Positions 40,291 to 49,723 are shown, counted from the stretch's first letter. The stretch is DNA of 64,000 bases from an uncultured Lacinutrix sp. (GCF_947500325.1 NZ_CANMRQ010000001.1:436001-500000); one strand, 5' to 3'. Numbers and translations are program-made. The notes: generated by a model from the sequence alone, not told the origin.

Positions 40291-40722
40291 TTATTGTGTA
40301 ATAATAAAAAACTTTTTTTCCTCAGGAGTCAATAACCTACATTGCTCTACTTTTCCCATAATTAAATAACGGTGTTTGGCTATAATATCGTAACAAAAAT
40401 TACTTAATCTATTAGGAATTATTTGCAAATAGTGTAAGTAGTACCAATAAGAATTAACATGCTTTAAAATTTTAAAAAAAGCCTTTGCTTTTTGGTGTAC
40501 ATTTCCTTTTTCTACAAAAACAATGGAGTCCAGTGATATTTCAAGTTTAAATTTAAACATGATTTGCTGTCCAATTATAGATTGAAAAGAAATAAATCTA
40601 ATTTTTTCTGAAGGCTTTCTATTTAAAATAAATTGAATTGAAGCATCACAGAATCCACATACACCATCATAAATTACAATATTATAATTAGTTATTAATT
40701 GATCTAATTGATAGTTATTCAT
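40291..40722 (-). CDS. DCC-family thiol-disulfide oxidoreductase (DUF393)
   Basis: 143 residues with the family signature IVIYDGVCGFC (Asp19, Cys22, Cys25), a thioredoxin-like CxxC. DCC proteins often stand beside HTTM (SdpB/VKGC-like) genes; one lies upstream at 47548-48444. It overlaps the ABC permease gene by 8 nt, so it is the last gene of the transporter operon. It may act on thiols of a cargo or partner, but the two tandem peptides have no Cys. Confidence 0.85.
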   Translation of the reverse strand: MNNYQLDQLITNYNIVIYDGVCGFCDASIQFILNRKPSEKIRFISFQSIIGQQIMFKFKLEISLDSIVFVEKGNVHQKAKAFFKILKHVNSYWYYLHYLQIIPNRLSNFCYDIIAKHRYLIMGKVEQCRLLTPEEKKFFIITQ

Positions 40723-42253
40723 AGCTTAGTTTTTTTAGAAAATACGACCCAGTAAATAACACCAGTATTAATAAGAGCATTATTCCTGTATAAGTTAAAG
40801 ACGTATTTACCGCTCCAAAATAATCTGTTATAGCGATGAGGTTAATATTACTATATATTAAAAAGAAGAAAACAATTTCAAAGAGTTTTTTAGATTTTGT
40901 TAGTGTTCCTAGAAAAACCGCTAACAGTACAATAAAAATGGCTCCAAAAATGATGTTAATTATTGTTATAAAGTCTAATTCTAATAGGTATCTAATTAAT
41001 AAAGGTATAGTTATAAATAAAGCAATAGAAATACCAGCAATAACTCTTGATATAAATAAACGATGTAATGGTTTATATGATGCAGCTGCAAAATAATGTG
41101 TTCTATACTCTAAATCTTTTGTTACAAGGTTTGACCAAGTAGTTACTTGTAAAAACCATAATAAAGGCAAAATGTAATAATGAGCATAAATTATTGGAAC
41201 AAAAAAAGAAGCAATCATTCCACAAAGTGTAATTAACCATAACCATTTCTCTCTTTTTCTCACTAGCATAAGTAATTCTGTAAAGATTAAAGGCGTTAGT
41301 TTTGTTGAAAATTCAGGTGTTTCTATTAATGTACCTAATTGAAAACCAGCGCTTTTTTCTGATGTGGTCTCTAATACATTAGTACGCTTAATATGCTCTT
41401 CTTTAATATTAAACCTATGAAAAAAGAATGATACTAAGTAGACTATTAAAAAGGAACCTATAACCCAAAAAAACCTTTGAAATAAATAGTTGTTAGGAAA
41501 TGAGATTGTATTTATTGCTACTGTTTTATTAATATCTCTTCCCCCAGAAATAAAACCAATGGCTAATTCTGTGTTGCTATCTAAATGTTTTTGTTGAATT
41601 TGTTCACTAACAATAGCAGTTGGATATTGTATACCAAAAACATCTATAGTATTTTCTTTTTTTGATGATGAAGCAAATAGCGCGAAAAAGTAAATAAATA
41701 AAAAGGCGCCATATTGTAATAGTCTTTTTTTAGGTATTAAGATTTCTAATAGTAAAGAAAAACTTGATGTAAAAAGTAAAGAAGGAACAGCTATAATAAA
41801 ATAAGGAATGATAAAATCTAATAACTGTAGTGAATAACCATCGCTATATAAAAAGAAAATGGCCAGACTTACAATAAATACGATTACTAAGATTGTAAAA
41901 AGAATAAAAAAGTTACTTAACATCTTAGCCAAAATATAAGATGTATTAGAAATTTGAGTTGTTCCTATAATGTGACCTATTCGTGTTTCTATATCTTTTC
42001 TAATACTACCATTTATTAAAAAGAAACCAAATAGAGATAAAAATGCACTAGACATAATTGCAGTAACGAAACCTATCCATACACTATTATAATTTCCAGT
42101 AAATTCACCAAACCTAATAGTTGTATAGTTGGCATCTGGAGCTGGAATAAAACTAAAGGCTATATATAGACTTAATGCAATAGTTATTAAAAACGAATAG
42201 CTTCTAACATATTGTAAATAATTACCTTTTAAGATATTTTTAAATAGAAACAT
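40715..42253 (-). CDS. ABC-2 type transporter permease, 512 aa
   Basis: About twelve hydrophobic segments in two halves of six, separated by a hydrophilic loop (about 190-235). No ATP-binding motif. The preceding gene, 6 nt upstream, is its ATPase. Belongs to the ABC-2 permease group of Bacteroidota, likely exporting a lipid, peptide or drug-like molecule. In its context of peptides, PadR regulator and HAAS protein, an export or self-protection role is plausible; the substrate is unknown. Confidence 0.85.
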   Translation of the reverse strand: MFLFKNILKGNYLQYVRSYSFLITIALSLYIAFSFIPAPDANYTTIRFGEFTGNYNSVWIGFVTAIMSSAFLSLFGFFLINGSIRKDIETRIGHIIGTTQISNTSYILAKMLSNFFILFTILVIVFIVSLAIFFLYSDGYSLQLLDFIIPYFIIAVPSLLFTSSFSLLLEILIPKKRLLQYGAFLFIYFFALFASSSKKENTIDVFGIQYPTAIVSEQIQQKHLDSNTELAIGFISGGRDINKTVAINTISFPNNYLFQRFFWVIGSFLIVYLVSFFFHRFNIKEEHIKRTNVLETTSEKSAGFQLGTLIETPEFSTKLTPLIFTELLMLVRKREKWLWLITLCGMIASFFVPIIYAHYYILPLLWFLQVTTWSNLVTKDLEYRTHYFAAASYKPLHRLFISRVIAGISIALFITIPLLIRYLLELDFITIINIIFGAIFIVLLAVFLGTLTKSKKLFEIVFFFLIYSNINLIAITDYFGAVNTSLTYTGIMLLLILVLFTGSYFLKKLSYE

Positions 42254-42259
42254 AGTTAT

Positions 42260-43123
42260 TTAGTTTTTAGTTAAATAGATATAAGCATCTTCTAAAGTAG
42301 CAGGAACATTGTGCTTTGCATCACTATAACTTTCTCCAGGAATGTAGCGTACTCTAAATTCATTTTGCATACGGTAAGAACTAATTATAGTGTGGGAACG
42401 TTTAAAATCGTTGATTTTAGATTTTTCAACAATACTCTCAAATATTTTACCGTCTGCTATGTTGATGATGTCTTCTTGTGAGCCTTTTACAATTAAAGAG
42501 CCTTTTTTCATTATAGCTACTTCATCTGCAATGGTTTCAATATCTGATACTATATGTGATGATAAAATTATAATTCGATCTTTTGCTAAATCAGATAGTA
42601 GGTCTCTAAATCGTAGTCTTTCTTCTGGATCTAAACCAACAGTAGGCTCATCAAAAATGATGACTTTTGGGTCGTTTAATAAGGCTTGTGCAATACCTAT
42701 ACGTTGTATCATTCCTCCAGAATACGTGCCTAAATGGTTTTTAGCATGTTCAATAAGGTTTACTTCTTCTAACAGTTTTTCTATTCTACTATGTAGTCCT
42801 TTTCCACCAATACCTTTCATAGCCGCTATATATGCTAAAAATTCATAGGCATTAAGGTTATGATAAACACCAAAATCTTGAGGAAGATAACCTAACATTT
42901 TACGTATATAATTAGGTTTTTTTAAGATGTTATTTCCGTTTAAATAAATTGTGCCATCTGTAGGTTTACTAATAGTAGAAATTATTTTAATTAAAGTAGA
43001 TTTTCCTGCTCCATTTGGACCTAATAAACCTAATATCCCTGAAGTTATGTTTAAGGAATAATCACTTAATCCAATTTTTTTTGAACCGTATTTTTTTGTT
43101 ATGTTTTTTATTTCTAATTGCAT
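42260..43123 (-). CDS. ABC transporter ATP-binding protein
   Basis: 287 residues. Walker A GPNGAGKST (35-43), signature YSGGMIQ (134-140), Walker B VIIFDEP (154-160) and the H-loop in SSHIVSDI. Complete single ATPase for the ABC-2 permease just downstream (6-nt gap). Similar pairs act in resistance to or export of peptides. Confidence 0.95.
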   Translation of the reverse strand: MQLEIKNITKKYGSKKIGLSDYSLNITSGILGLLGPNGAGKSTLIKIISTISKPTDGTIYLNGNNILKKPNYIRKMLGYLPQDFGVYHNLNAYEFLAYIAAMKGIGGKGLHSRIEKLLEEVNLIEHAKNHLGTYSGGMIQRIGIAQALLNDPKVIIFDEPTVGLDPEERLRFRDLLSDLAKDRIIILSSHIVSDIETIADEVAIMKKGSLIVKGSQEDIINIADGKIFESIVEKSKINDFKRSHTIISSYRMQNEFRVRYIPGESYSDAKHNVPATLEDAYIYLTKN

Positions 43124-43169
43124 TTTAAATAGTATTAAGTGATTATTTTTTTAATTTTAAAAGAGTAAT

Positions 43170-43904
43170 TTATTTTGAGTTTTCTACCATTCTTTGAAAG
43201 TTTTCTTTTTTAGTAAAAACTTCTTTTACAATAATGCTTTTATTTTTGTCATTAATAATCTTATTCTTTACCTCTTTTAATTTGTTTTGAAATGCTTCTC
43301 TATTTTCATAAGAAATAGACATGGCGTTAATAGATTGGAAATAGCTATCTGCTTCTAATACAAGTCCCGGTAAGCCATAAAAAACATAAGGCCCTGAGGT
43401 TACAGAAATTTCTGGTGTAAACCATACATTTATTTTAGGATTGTTTTTTAATTGTGCTTTTTTACATTGGTATCCATTAATTTCTTTTTGCTCACTAGTA
43501 ATGTCCCATTCTAATTCTTTAGAATCGCATTGAAAATTAATCTCTCTACCCATAAAAATCTCTTTTCCAGAAATAGCTCCAGATTTGCTTTTATGAACAT
43601 AATAAGTATGCCCAGGAGTACTTAGGCCTTCAACTTCACTAATAGAGTCGATTACAAAAATGGATTCTTTAGTTTTTATGTCTTGATAGAAACTACTGTG
43701 TACTTTATATTCTCCCATTTTTCCTAACATTTTTGATAACTCATTAGGATCTTGAATTTGTTTTTTAAGCATACCTACTAAAAAATCTGAAACACAGCCA
43801 CTAGAGTAGTTTACTTTTATAATGTTTTTGTCCTTTGTTTGTGCATAGTTATTAGTAAATGTACCTATGCAAATTGCGATTAATAAAATTTTAATTGTTT
43901 TCAT
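43170..43904 (-). CDS. GLPGLI-family protein
   Basis: 244 residues with a signal peptide ending NNYAQ (about residue 21). Carries the family-defining YGLPGLVLEAD at about 180 with the preceding WFTPEISVTSGPYVF. Family members are Bacteroidota envelope proteins of unknown function, usually paired with a TonB-receptor-like protein, as here: it follows the 869-aa gene after 19 nt. Confidence 0.9.
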   Translation of the reverse strand: MKTIKILLIAICIGTFTNNYAQTKDKNIIKVNYSSGCVSDFLVGMLKKQIQDPNELSKMLGKMGEYKVHSSFYQDIKTKESIFVIDSISEVEGLSTPGHTYYVHKSKSGAISGKEIFMGREINFQCDSKELEWDITSEQKEINGYQCKKAQLKNNPKINVWFTPEISVTSGPYVFYGLPGLVLEADSYFQSINAMSISYENREAFQNKLKEVKNKIINDKNKSIIVKEVFTKKENFQRMVENSK

Positions 43905-43923
43905 GATGTTTAATTTTTAAGAT

Positions 43924-46533
43924 TTATAATTTATATTTAATTCCAAGTATGATATAGTTTAATGACTGGTCGTTAACTATGGTGTTAATAATGCCATCTC
44001 TTATTACAAATTGAGAGTTGTAACTGTCGTTTTTAAAGACATCAAGCAATTCTCCTAAATGCCTAGCCTCAATACTAAAAGTTGTTTTGTTTTTTGTGTG
44101 AGACAATTCAAAATTTAAATTCTTTCTAGAATAGTTAATTCCGTTAATACGATTGTTATCTAATAAAAAGCTTAAAGCTCCTTTCCATTGACGGTTTTTT
44201 AAAAGCACTGCAAATGCATTATTAGTGTAGGTTGAGTTGTATTTTTGAGCTCCTACTTTATCATTAATAAATGATATTTTTGAAGAGAAACGAAAATTTA
44301 ATAAACGATCTGTAATGGTTTCTAACTTCAATTCGGGAGCAATATTATTAGTCTTTACATCAACATTTTGTATTGGATAAGAATCCAGATTGTAACGCAC
44401 GCCAAAATCAATTTTTGTAGGATATTTATAAGCAAAAACGGTTTTAGAATAAAATGAAGATGCATTAAAATTAGTTGACTTATCTGCTATAAATAAAACG
44501 ATATCCGAAACCCCATTTTGTTGTTGTACAAAACGCCTTCTTACCGTGTTTTTTTGGTTTTCATACCCTAAAGAAATTGAGAATAGTTTTGCATCAAATA
44601 AATTATCGTAGTTATATCCAGCCTTTATACTATTTGTAGTATTAAATGCTAATGGAAAAGCGATGTTTCCAATCCAATTAGTATTGAAAGGTTGAATTGT
44701 ATTTATTCCAGATTGTAGATCATTAAATCTATTAGAACGTGCATAGTCTACGTAATATCTATTAAGTTTATTCTCGTAATCTATTGATGCCTTTATTGGT
44801 ACAAATATGGTTTGCTCTTTAGAATTATTAGTTCTTATTTTATTATTAATTGATTGCAGTCCTATAGCTACATCGTAGTTTAGCTTTTTTAATATTTTTC
44901 TTCCGCTTATATTAAAGTTTAATTTATAATTATTTAATATGCGATCAATAACAACAGTATTGCTTTGATTTCTGTCTTTAATAGCATCAGCTGTATTTGT
45001 ATAGTTTAACGATAGTGATGGAATAAAAGCTTTAGAAAACTTATATTTTAAAGCAGTTTCGGCTTCAATAGATTGTTTAGAGAATTTAAATTGTTGTTCG
45101 TTTTTTGTTAAAATAGATTGATTATTGATTGTGTAGTCATTTAGCAATTTGCTATTCTCGTTATAGTACTTAAATCTTGTTTCGGAGATAAGAGATTTTT
45201 GAAGCTTACTTTTTAACGCTAATTGATGATAAGAAGTAAAAATGTCGTTTAAATTATTAGAAGTAATAGTGTTTGTGCCACTTATAGTTTCATTTTGAAA
45301 TAATTGATTGTTAATATTGCTTCTATTGGTATTATCAATATAGTTAGCATTAATATTATAAGTAAGTATTGAGTTGTTACTAAGTTTATATGCTACTAAG
45401 AAAGCACCTAAAAACGATTGTGTTTTAGATTTAGTTTGCTCTTGTGTATTTAAAAGCGAGACATTGTCTAGCGTACCTGTATTCTGTATTATACTATTTA
45501 ATCTATTTGGCGCTATATAGTATAATATTCCTGACGTTTTTAATCTTTGAGTTTGATTTCTAAGAGTGATATTTGTACTAGTAAAAAAGTCTTTTTGCAA
45601 GTTTTCATTTCTTGAAAATAATTGTCCTAAAGCTTGTCCTTGGTATGGAGAAAATGGCTGTCCTTCGTTAAATAGTTTTCTTATTTCATTAGACGTTATT
45701 GTTGTTTTTCCAATGTTATTAGTATTGTTTGTTAAAAAAGCATTGAGGTTTTTAGAGAAAAGAAGCCCTTTGCCTTTAAATTCATATTTGTTTTGGTAAC
45801 CATATTTCCCTTCAACAGAACCATTAAAAATATTTTGAGACTCTTTTTTAGTATCAATGTTTAAAACGCTTTCTTGATTGTCGTCAAAGTCTATTGTAAA
45901 GTCATCGTTATAATTATTGAAAATACTAATCCCTTCAATAATTTTATTTTCAATACTTTCTAATGCTATACTGTTTTGGTTAACAAAAGAAGGTTTGTTA
46001 TTAACTAATACCTTATTTATATTTTTTCCTTTATAAATAATTGTACCATCATCACTAAGTCTAAAATTTGGTATTTTAGTAAGAATCTCTTTTAGGTTGT
46101 CATCTTCATAAAGGTTAAGCTTTTCTAGATCTAACTTTACAGTATCTTTTACTTTATTAGATGAAACAATAATAACTTCATCTAATGCATCTGCATTATC
46201 TTCTAATATAAAATCTACAGTGTTTAATTCTTGTATGTTTTCAGCTTTAAATGCATATTCTTGTACCTTAAAAGATAGATGAGATACTTTTAAGAAGAAA
46301 CCAGGTGTTAGTGTTTCGGTATCCAATTCATAAAAACCGTCTTCGTTGGTTACCGAATAGGTTACTATATTTTTATCTGTATCATACAATACTACTGGAG
46401 CACTTTCTACAGGAAGATTGTAAGTGTCTATAATCGTTCCTTTAATAGTTTTTGTTTGGGCAAAACCCTGTTTAAAAACCATTGTAAAAATGATAATAAT
46501 TATAGTTTTTATGTGTTTTTGTATATCTTTCAT
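43924..46533 (-). CDS. TonB-dependent receptor-like outer membrane protein, 869 aa
   Basis: Signal peptide ends at GFAQ (about 26), then a carboxypeptidase-regulatory-like (CarboxypepD_reg) beta domain (TIKGTIIDTYNLPVES, 27-110), a plug-like region (ALDEVIIVSSNKVKDTVKLD, about 135-225) and a long beta-barrel. The plug is short and there is no clear TonB box, so it is the GLPGLI-partner type rather than a classical siderophore receptor. Gap to GLPGLI is 19 nt. It may carry a substrate for the nearby ABC exporter across the outer membrane, which is inference. Confidence 0.87.
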   Translation of the reverse strand: MKDIQKHIKTIIIIIFTMVFKQGFAQTKTIKGTIIDTYNLPVESAPVVLYDTDKNIVTYSVTNEDGFYELDTETLTPGFFLKVSHLSFKVQEYAFKAENIQELNTVDFILEDNADALDEVIIVSSNKVKDTVKLDLEKLNLYEDDNLKEILTKIPNFRLSDDGTIIYKGKNINKVLVNNKPSFVNQNSIALESIENKIIEGISIFNNYNDDFTIDFDDNQESVLNIDTKKESQNIFNGSVEGKYGYQNKYEFKGKGLLFSKNLNAFLTNNTNNIGKTTITSNEIRKLFNEGQPFSPYQGQALGQLFSRNENLQKDFFTSTNITLRNQTQRLKTSGILYYIAPNRLNSIIQNTGTLDNVSLLNTQEQTKSKTQSFLGAFLVAYKLSNNSILTYNINANYIDNTNRSNINNQLFQNETISGTNTITSNNLNDIFTSYHQLALKSKLQKSLISETRFKYYNENSKLLNDYTINNQSILTKNEQQFKFSKQSIEAETALKYKFSKAFIPSLSLNYTNTADAIKDRNQSNTVVIDRILNNYKLNFNISGRKILKKLNYDVAIGLQSINNKIRTNNSKEQTIFVPIKASIDYENKLNRYYVDYARSNRFNDLQSGINTIQPFNTNWIGNIAFPLAFNTTNSIKAGYNYDNLFDAKLFSISLGYENQKNTVRRRFVQQQNGVSDIVLFIADKSTNFNASSFYSKTVFAYKYPTKIDFGVRYNLDSYPIQNVDVKTNNIAPELKLETITDRLLNFRFSSKISFINDKVGAQKYNSTYTNNAFAVLLKNRQWKGALSFLLDNNRINGINYSRKNLNFELSHTKNKTTFSIEARHLGELLDVFKNDSYNSQFVIRDGIINTIVNDQSLNYIILGIKYKL

Positions 46534-46595
46534 TTTAATAAATTGTAATCTGCATTACTTGTTATATTGTTATACTATGTATTAGGCCAAAAAAA

Positions 46596-47177
46596 TTATG
46601 CTTTCTTTTTTCGTGTTGTTTTTAATAGTAGTGTGATAATAATGTAGAGTGCTACAGAGCTAAATAGTGCCATTGGAATAAACCAATCTCCTAGAATGTC
46701 TGTTGTGTTTTCTGAAGAGCCATAAAGTCCTAAAACGGCAAAGCCTTGATCATCATAAAATAAACCAGCTTCATTTGGATAGATTATTTTTAATAACAGT
46801 AGTATTCCAAAAACAAATAAGCATAAATAAAGACCTGCAAATACCGAATAGACAACGCCATTTTTAATGTTTAACAAAATAGCTTGAATAATATGTTTAG
46901 GATTAAATGTTCGTGTTGCTTGCTTTAGTTTTTTATCGGCAATTAGAGGTTTTAAAACCTCTTCTGGGTTTCCTAAATCTTGAGTTATTTTTAAAACACT
47001 TTCTAGTTCTGTTTTTCTATTAGTATTTTGTAATCCTTCGTATATGTGACTGTTAAATTCCATTAGTATTTCTTTTTTATCTTCATTAGAAAGAATAGTT
47101 ATAGTTTTACTTATTCTTTTGATATAATTATCGTAGATGTTTTTTGCTAGTTGATTTTCGAATTCTAACGCTTTCAT
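46596..47177 (-). CDS. HAAS/DUF1700-like membrane protein
   Basis: 193 residues from ATG at 47177, which overlaps the PadR stop by 4 nt (ATGA), the usual coupling; a longer frame would overlap much more. The N-terminal helical HAAS-like part (KEILMEFNSHIYEGLQNTN) is followed by two transmembrane helices (about 115-140 and 165-188). Such proteins act with PadR regulators as membrane partners that sense or tune export. Gap to the receptor gene is 62 nt. Confidence 0.8.
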   Translation of the reverse strand: MKALEFENQLAKNIYDNYIKRISKTITILSNEDKKEILMEFNSHIYEGLQNTNRKTELESVLKITQDLGNPEEVLKPLIADKKLKQATRTFNPKHIIQAILLNIKNGVVYSVFAGLYLCLFVFGILLLLKIIYPNEAGLFYDDQGFAVLGLYGSSENTTDILGDWFIPMALFSSVALYIIITLLLKTTRKKKA

Positions 47178-47533
47178 CGTGTTACTTTTTTTATAGATAA
47201 TTGTAAGTTTTGCCAATAAATAACCATTTCTATTAAAGCTTCAGTTCCCATATTTGTTAGCTTGTAATATTTTCTAGGAATACCTGATTCTTGTTCTACC
47301 CATTTAGACTTAACTAATCCTTCTTTTTTTAATCTATTCATTAGAGGATACAATGTTCCTTCTGCTATTTCTATGTCTGTTATTTTTTTAACCTGCTCCA
47401 TAAGTTCGTATCCATAAAACTCATTTGTCTTTAAGACATTTAATAAAATAAATGCTAGCGTTCCTTTCTTTACTTGTGATTGCCATTTGTAAACAAACTC
47501 AGAATTAGTATCGTGTATAATTATATCGCTCAT
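47174..47533 (-). CDS. PadR-family transcriptional regulator
   Basis: 119 residues. Winged helix with the PadR pattern LLNVLKTNEFYGYELMEQVKK, then EGTLYPLMNRLKKEGLVKSKW and ESGIPRKYYKLT. PadR proteins repress transporters or peptide genes and respond to stress ligands. Its gene is coupled to the HAAS gene and lies 14 nt after the HTTM gene, which places the regulator within the peptide and transporter run. Confidence 0.93.
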   Translation of the reverse strand: MSDIIIHDTNSEFVYKWQSQVKKGTLAFILLNVLKTNEFYGYELMEQVKKITDIEIAEGTLYPLMNRLKKEGLVKSKWVEQESGIPRKYYKLTNMGTEALIEMVIYWQNLQLSIKKVTR

Positions 47534-47547
47534 GACATTATTCTAAA

Positions 47548-48444
47548 TTATGCGATATCGGTTTTTAAAACAGAGCGTTTTTTTAATTTAGGTAGAGACC
47601 AATTAATATAATGGCCATAGGCTATAATATTAATTAATATCATTATTAACCCAAAAGTGTAAAACTCCATGAAAACACCTATTGATAAATGCATTAATAG
47701 AACAAGATATAGTGTTACCTTTCTTGTCTTTTTAGTGAAAATTAATATTGGATATAATAATTCTAAAGCAATTGTTCCCCAGCAAATTATTTTAAATACT
47801 ATAGGATAGTTTATTAAAGGAATTGCACTTTCAATAGTCGAAGACGACGTAAAACCATTTATTACATACCATACAGCATTACCATCAAACCAGTTTATTC
47901 CTAATGCTTTTCCAAGACCAGCATAAAAATATACAATGCATAAATGTACTTGTAGAAAGCGTATTACAAATGAGAATAATAGTTTTTGATTAGCAGAGTT
48001 AGCTAAATAAGTTAAACAGAACATTAAGTTAACAAACAGCATAAATGTTGTAAAATAATCTGCACCATATGAGAATAAATAAGTAGAGTTAATAAACGTA
48101 AAATGTATAAACCAACTTATTAATGCAAATACAATTCTTTTGTAGTTAAAGAAGACACAACATAGGCTAATAATAAATAAGATCTCGAATAATAATAATG
48201 TCATGTTTTCTGAAATCCCTAGGTAATTAAAAGGTTCAAAAAACCAATTAAATACTGGTTGATACCAAGAAATATGGCGTGCATTAACAGCGCTTTTAAT
48301 TAATCCAAATTCCCCAATAAATTTTAAATCTGGAAGAATAATTAAAGTTTTTAGTATTCCAAATGCAGCAATAATTTTAATCGCTATATCTACCTTTATT
48401 GTTTTCGTGTTCTCAAAAAGAAACCTGTTAACTATCTTTTTCAT
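47548..48444 (-). CDS. HTTM-domain membrane protein, SdpB-like
   Basis: 298 residues with about seven hydrophobic segments. The diagnostic block LQVHLCIVYFYAGLGKALG then NWFDGNAVWYV lies at about 167-195, as in the horizontally transferred transmembrane (HTTM) family. That family includes vitamin K-dependent gamma-carboxylase and SdpB, the factor that with SdpA matures the SdpC toxin in Bacillus. The gene follows a 197-residue protein and two identical small secreted peptides, which is an SdpA-SdpB-SdpC type order. The actual reaction here is unknown: Glu carboxylation or peptide maturation are the two options. Confidence 0.88.
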   Translation of the reverse strand: MKKIVNRFLFENTKTIKVDIAIKIIAAFGILKTLIILPDLKFIGEFGLIKSAVNARHISWYQPVFNWFFEPFNYLGISENMTLLLFEILFIISLCCVFFNYKRIVFALISWFIHFTFINSTYLFSYGADYFTTFMLFVNLMFCLTYLANSANQKLLFSFVIRFLQVHLCIVYFYAGLGKALGINWFDGNAVWYVINGFTSSSTIESAIPLINYPIVFKIICWGTIALELLYPILIFTKKTRKVTLYLVLLMHLSIGVFMEFYTFGLIMILINIIAYGHYINWSLPKLKKRSVLKTDIA

Positions 48445-48467
48445 AAATGCGTTTTTAAATATTAATA

Positions 48468-49061
48468 TCAGTCTATAGAGGTAACCGAATTCTGATTAGA
48501 ATCGTTATTTTTCGTTATAGAAAATGCTAGAATCTGTTTATTGTAAAACTGGTAGCCAATCTCTTGAGAGATTAATAAACTTGGATACTTATTAATATCT
48601 AAATAAACATCCAGTTGATTTAAGTTTGTATTATTAGAGAATATATATGAGGAAATCGATTTCAAAATAATCTCTCTTTCTTCTATATTAAAAATGTTAG
48701 AATTAAAGTGAGAGTTTAAACAACGAAATTTTAATGCTAGCTCCTGAGTTTTAAGAGGTAATTCTATTTCTTTTCCATTAGACATAAATGTAATGCCTAC
48801 TTTTGAAGCAGATACATTTGGTGAAAAAAACGAAAACCCTCTATTGGTTCCGGTATATATTGAGTATAAGAAAATAAAATCTACAATAAGTTCTGGAGAT
48901 CTATATTCATCTGCCTTTTTTACAACAGCTTGACCATAAGGATTAAGCTTATTAAAAGTAACATCATCTTTAAAATAAGAAAAACTAGAAAATCCAAGAA
49001 TCATCATTAATACTATGTGTATTAAGAAATATGAGGCTAATATTTTTTTTATAATTTTCAT
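48468..49061 (-). CDS. SdpA/DUF5819-like partner of the HTTM protein, 197 aa
   Basis: One N-terminal membrane anchor (about 8-28), then an exported domain. The pattern TNRGFSFFSPNVSASKVGITF at about 93-113 resembles the G-x-x-FF-x-P block of SdpA and the SP block of DUF5819 proteins, both of which accompany HTTM proteins. No catalytic residues are evident. The 23-nt gap to the HTTM gene indicates one operon. Assignment by context and motif shape only. Confidence 0.55.
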   Translation of the reverse strand: MKIIKKILASYFLIHIVLMMILGFSSFSYFKDDVTFNKLNPYGQAVVKKADEYRSPELIVDFIFLYSIYTGTNRGFSFFSPNVSASKVGITFMSNGKEIELPLKTQELALKFRCLNSHFNSNIFNIEEREIILKSISSYIFSNNTNLNQLDVYLDINKYPSLLISQEIGYQFYNKQILAFSITKNNDSNQNSVTSID

Positions 49062-49086
49062 ACTTTAAATGTTTATTGATTAATTA

Positions 49087-49123
49087 AAATGTAAGCCCTA
49101 GACTTAACTTAGGACTTACATTT
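49087..49123 (-). terminator. Hairpin after the second tandem peptide gene
   Basis: AATGTAAGCCCTAGA and TCTAAG-like arm: 49088-49100 pairs with 49111-49123 (AATGTAAG.CCTA / TAGG.CTTACATT) around a 10-nt loop, with T-rich text after it in the minus direction. It could reduce expression of the SdpA/SdpB-like genes relative to the peptides. Only half of the hairpin is kept after the first peptide copy. Confidence 0.65.
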
Positions 49124-49409
49124 AATAAAGGACTATTATTTAGTTCCTTTGTATACATACTCGCTAGAGATGAAAGTCCATGGGTGCTCAGCTAATAAAA
49201 CTTGGTCTAAGTTTTCAGCAGTGTTAACATTTAAGTTATCCATTGATACTGCTTGTGCATTTGTAGTGTTTACAGAAGAGATTGCGATGATTGCTACTAC
49301 TGCTAAAGATCCTGCTAATTTTAAAAATACTTTTTTCATTTTAATAAATTTTATATAATTAATTGATTTCAATTTTAGTTTAGAGACATTAACTGTTTTT
49401 CGGTCTAAT
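49115..49409 (-). repeat. Tandem duplication, copy 1
   Basis: Nearly identical (a few changes: one synonymous in the gene, one 3-nt indel, one base upstream) to 49426-49723, including gene, leader and 5' region. Offset is 314 nt within the gene. Confidence 0.92.
49136..49339 (-). CDS. Small secreted peptide, 67 aa, copy B
   Basis: From ATG at 49339 (a longer start would only add an unlikely 11-residue lead). A signal peptide of about 29 residues (LKLAGSLAVVAIIAISSVNT, cleavage NAQ-AVS) is followed by a mature peptide of about 38 residues rich in acidic residues, with ENLDQVLLAEHPWTF and SSEYVYKG. No Cys. Identical at protein level to the upstream copy. Candidate cargo of the SdpA/SdpB-like pair, with several Glu that a VKGC-type enzyme could modify. 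Could also be a pheromone or toxin; no homology known to me. Confidence 0.75.
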   Translation of the reverse strand: MKKVFLKLAGSLAVVAIIAISSVNTTNAQAVSMDNLNVNTAENLDQVLLAEHPWTFISSEYVYKGTK

Positions 49410-49425
49410 TTGCTATTAATTAAAG

Positions 49426-49723
49426 CTTACATTTAATATAAAAGGACTATTATTTAGTTCCTTTGTATACATACTCGCTAGAGATAAAAGTCCATGGGTG
49501 CTCAGCTAATAAAACTTGGTCTAAGTTTTCAGCAGTGTTAACATTTAAGTTATCCATTGATACTGCTTGTGCATTTGTAGTGTTTACAGAAGAGATTGCG
49601 ATGATTGCTACTACTGCTAAAGATCCTGCTAATTTTAAAAATACTTTTTTCATTTTAATAAATTTTATATAATTAATTGATTTCAATTTTAGTTTAAAGA
49701 CATTAACTGTTTTTCGGTCTAAT
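49426..49723 (-). repeat. Tandem duplication, copy 2
   Basis: Second unit of the tandem duplication, nearly identical to 49115-49409. The unit closer to the promoter. Confidence 0.92.
49450..49653 (-). CDS. Small secreted peptide, 67 aa, copy A (promoter-proximal)
   Basis: Same 67-residue product as copy B: signal peptide with cleavage after NAQ and a Cys-free acidic mature part. The only coding difference is one synonymous Phe codon. It is the first gene after the two-operator promoter at 49772-49856, so its transcription is expected to depend on the LuxR-type regulator 50627-51385. Its mature end YVYKGTK could be a receptor-binding tail. The duplicate suggests selection for high dose. Confidence 0.75.
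   Translation of the reverse strand: MKKVFLKLAGSLAVVAIIAISSVNTTNAQAVSMDNLNVNTAENLDQVLLAEHPWTFISSEYVYKGTK

Noticed and set aside
49149-49672. Two 69-aa plus-strand ORFs opposite the tandem peptides
   Set aside because: Same duplication read backwards; the minus-strand frames have signal peptides and silent substitutions.
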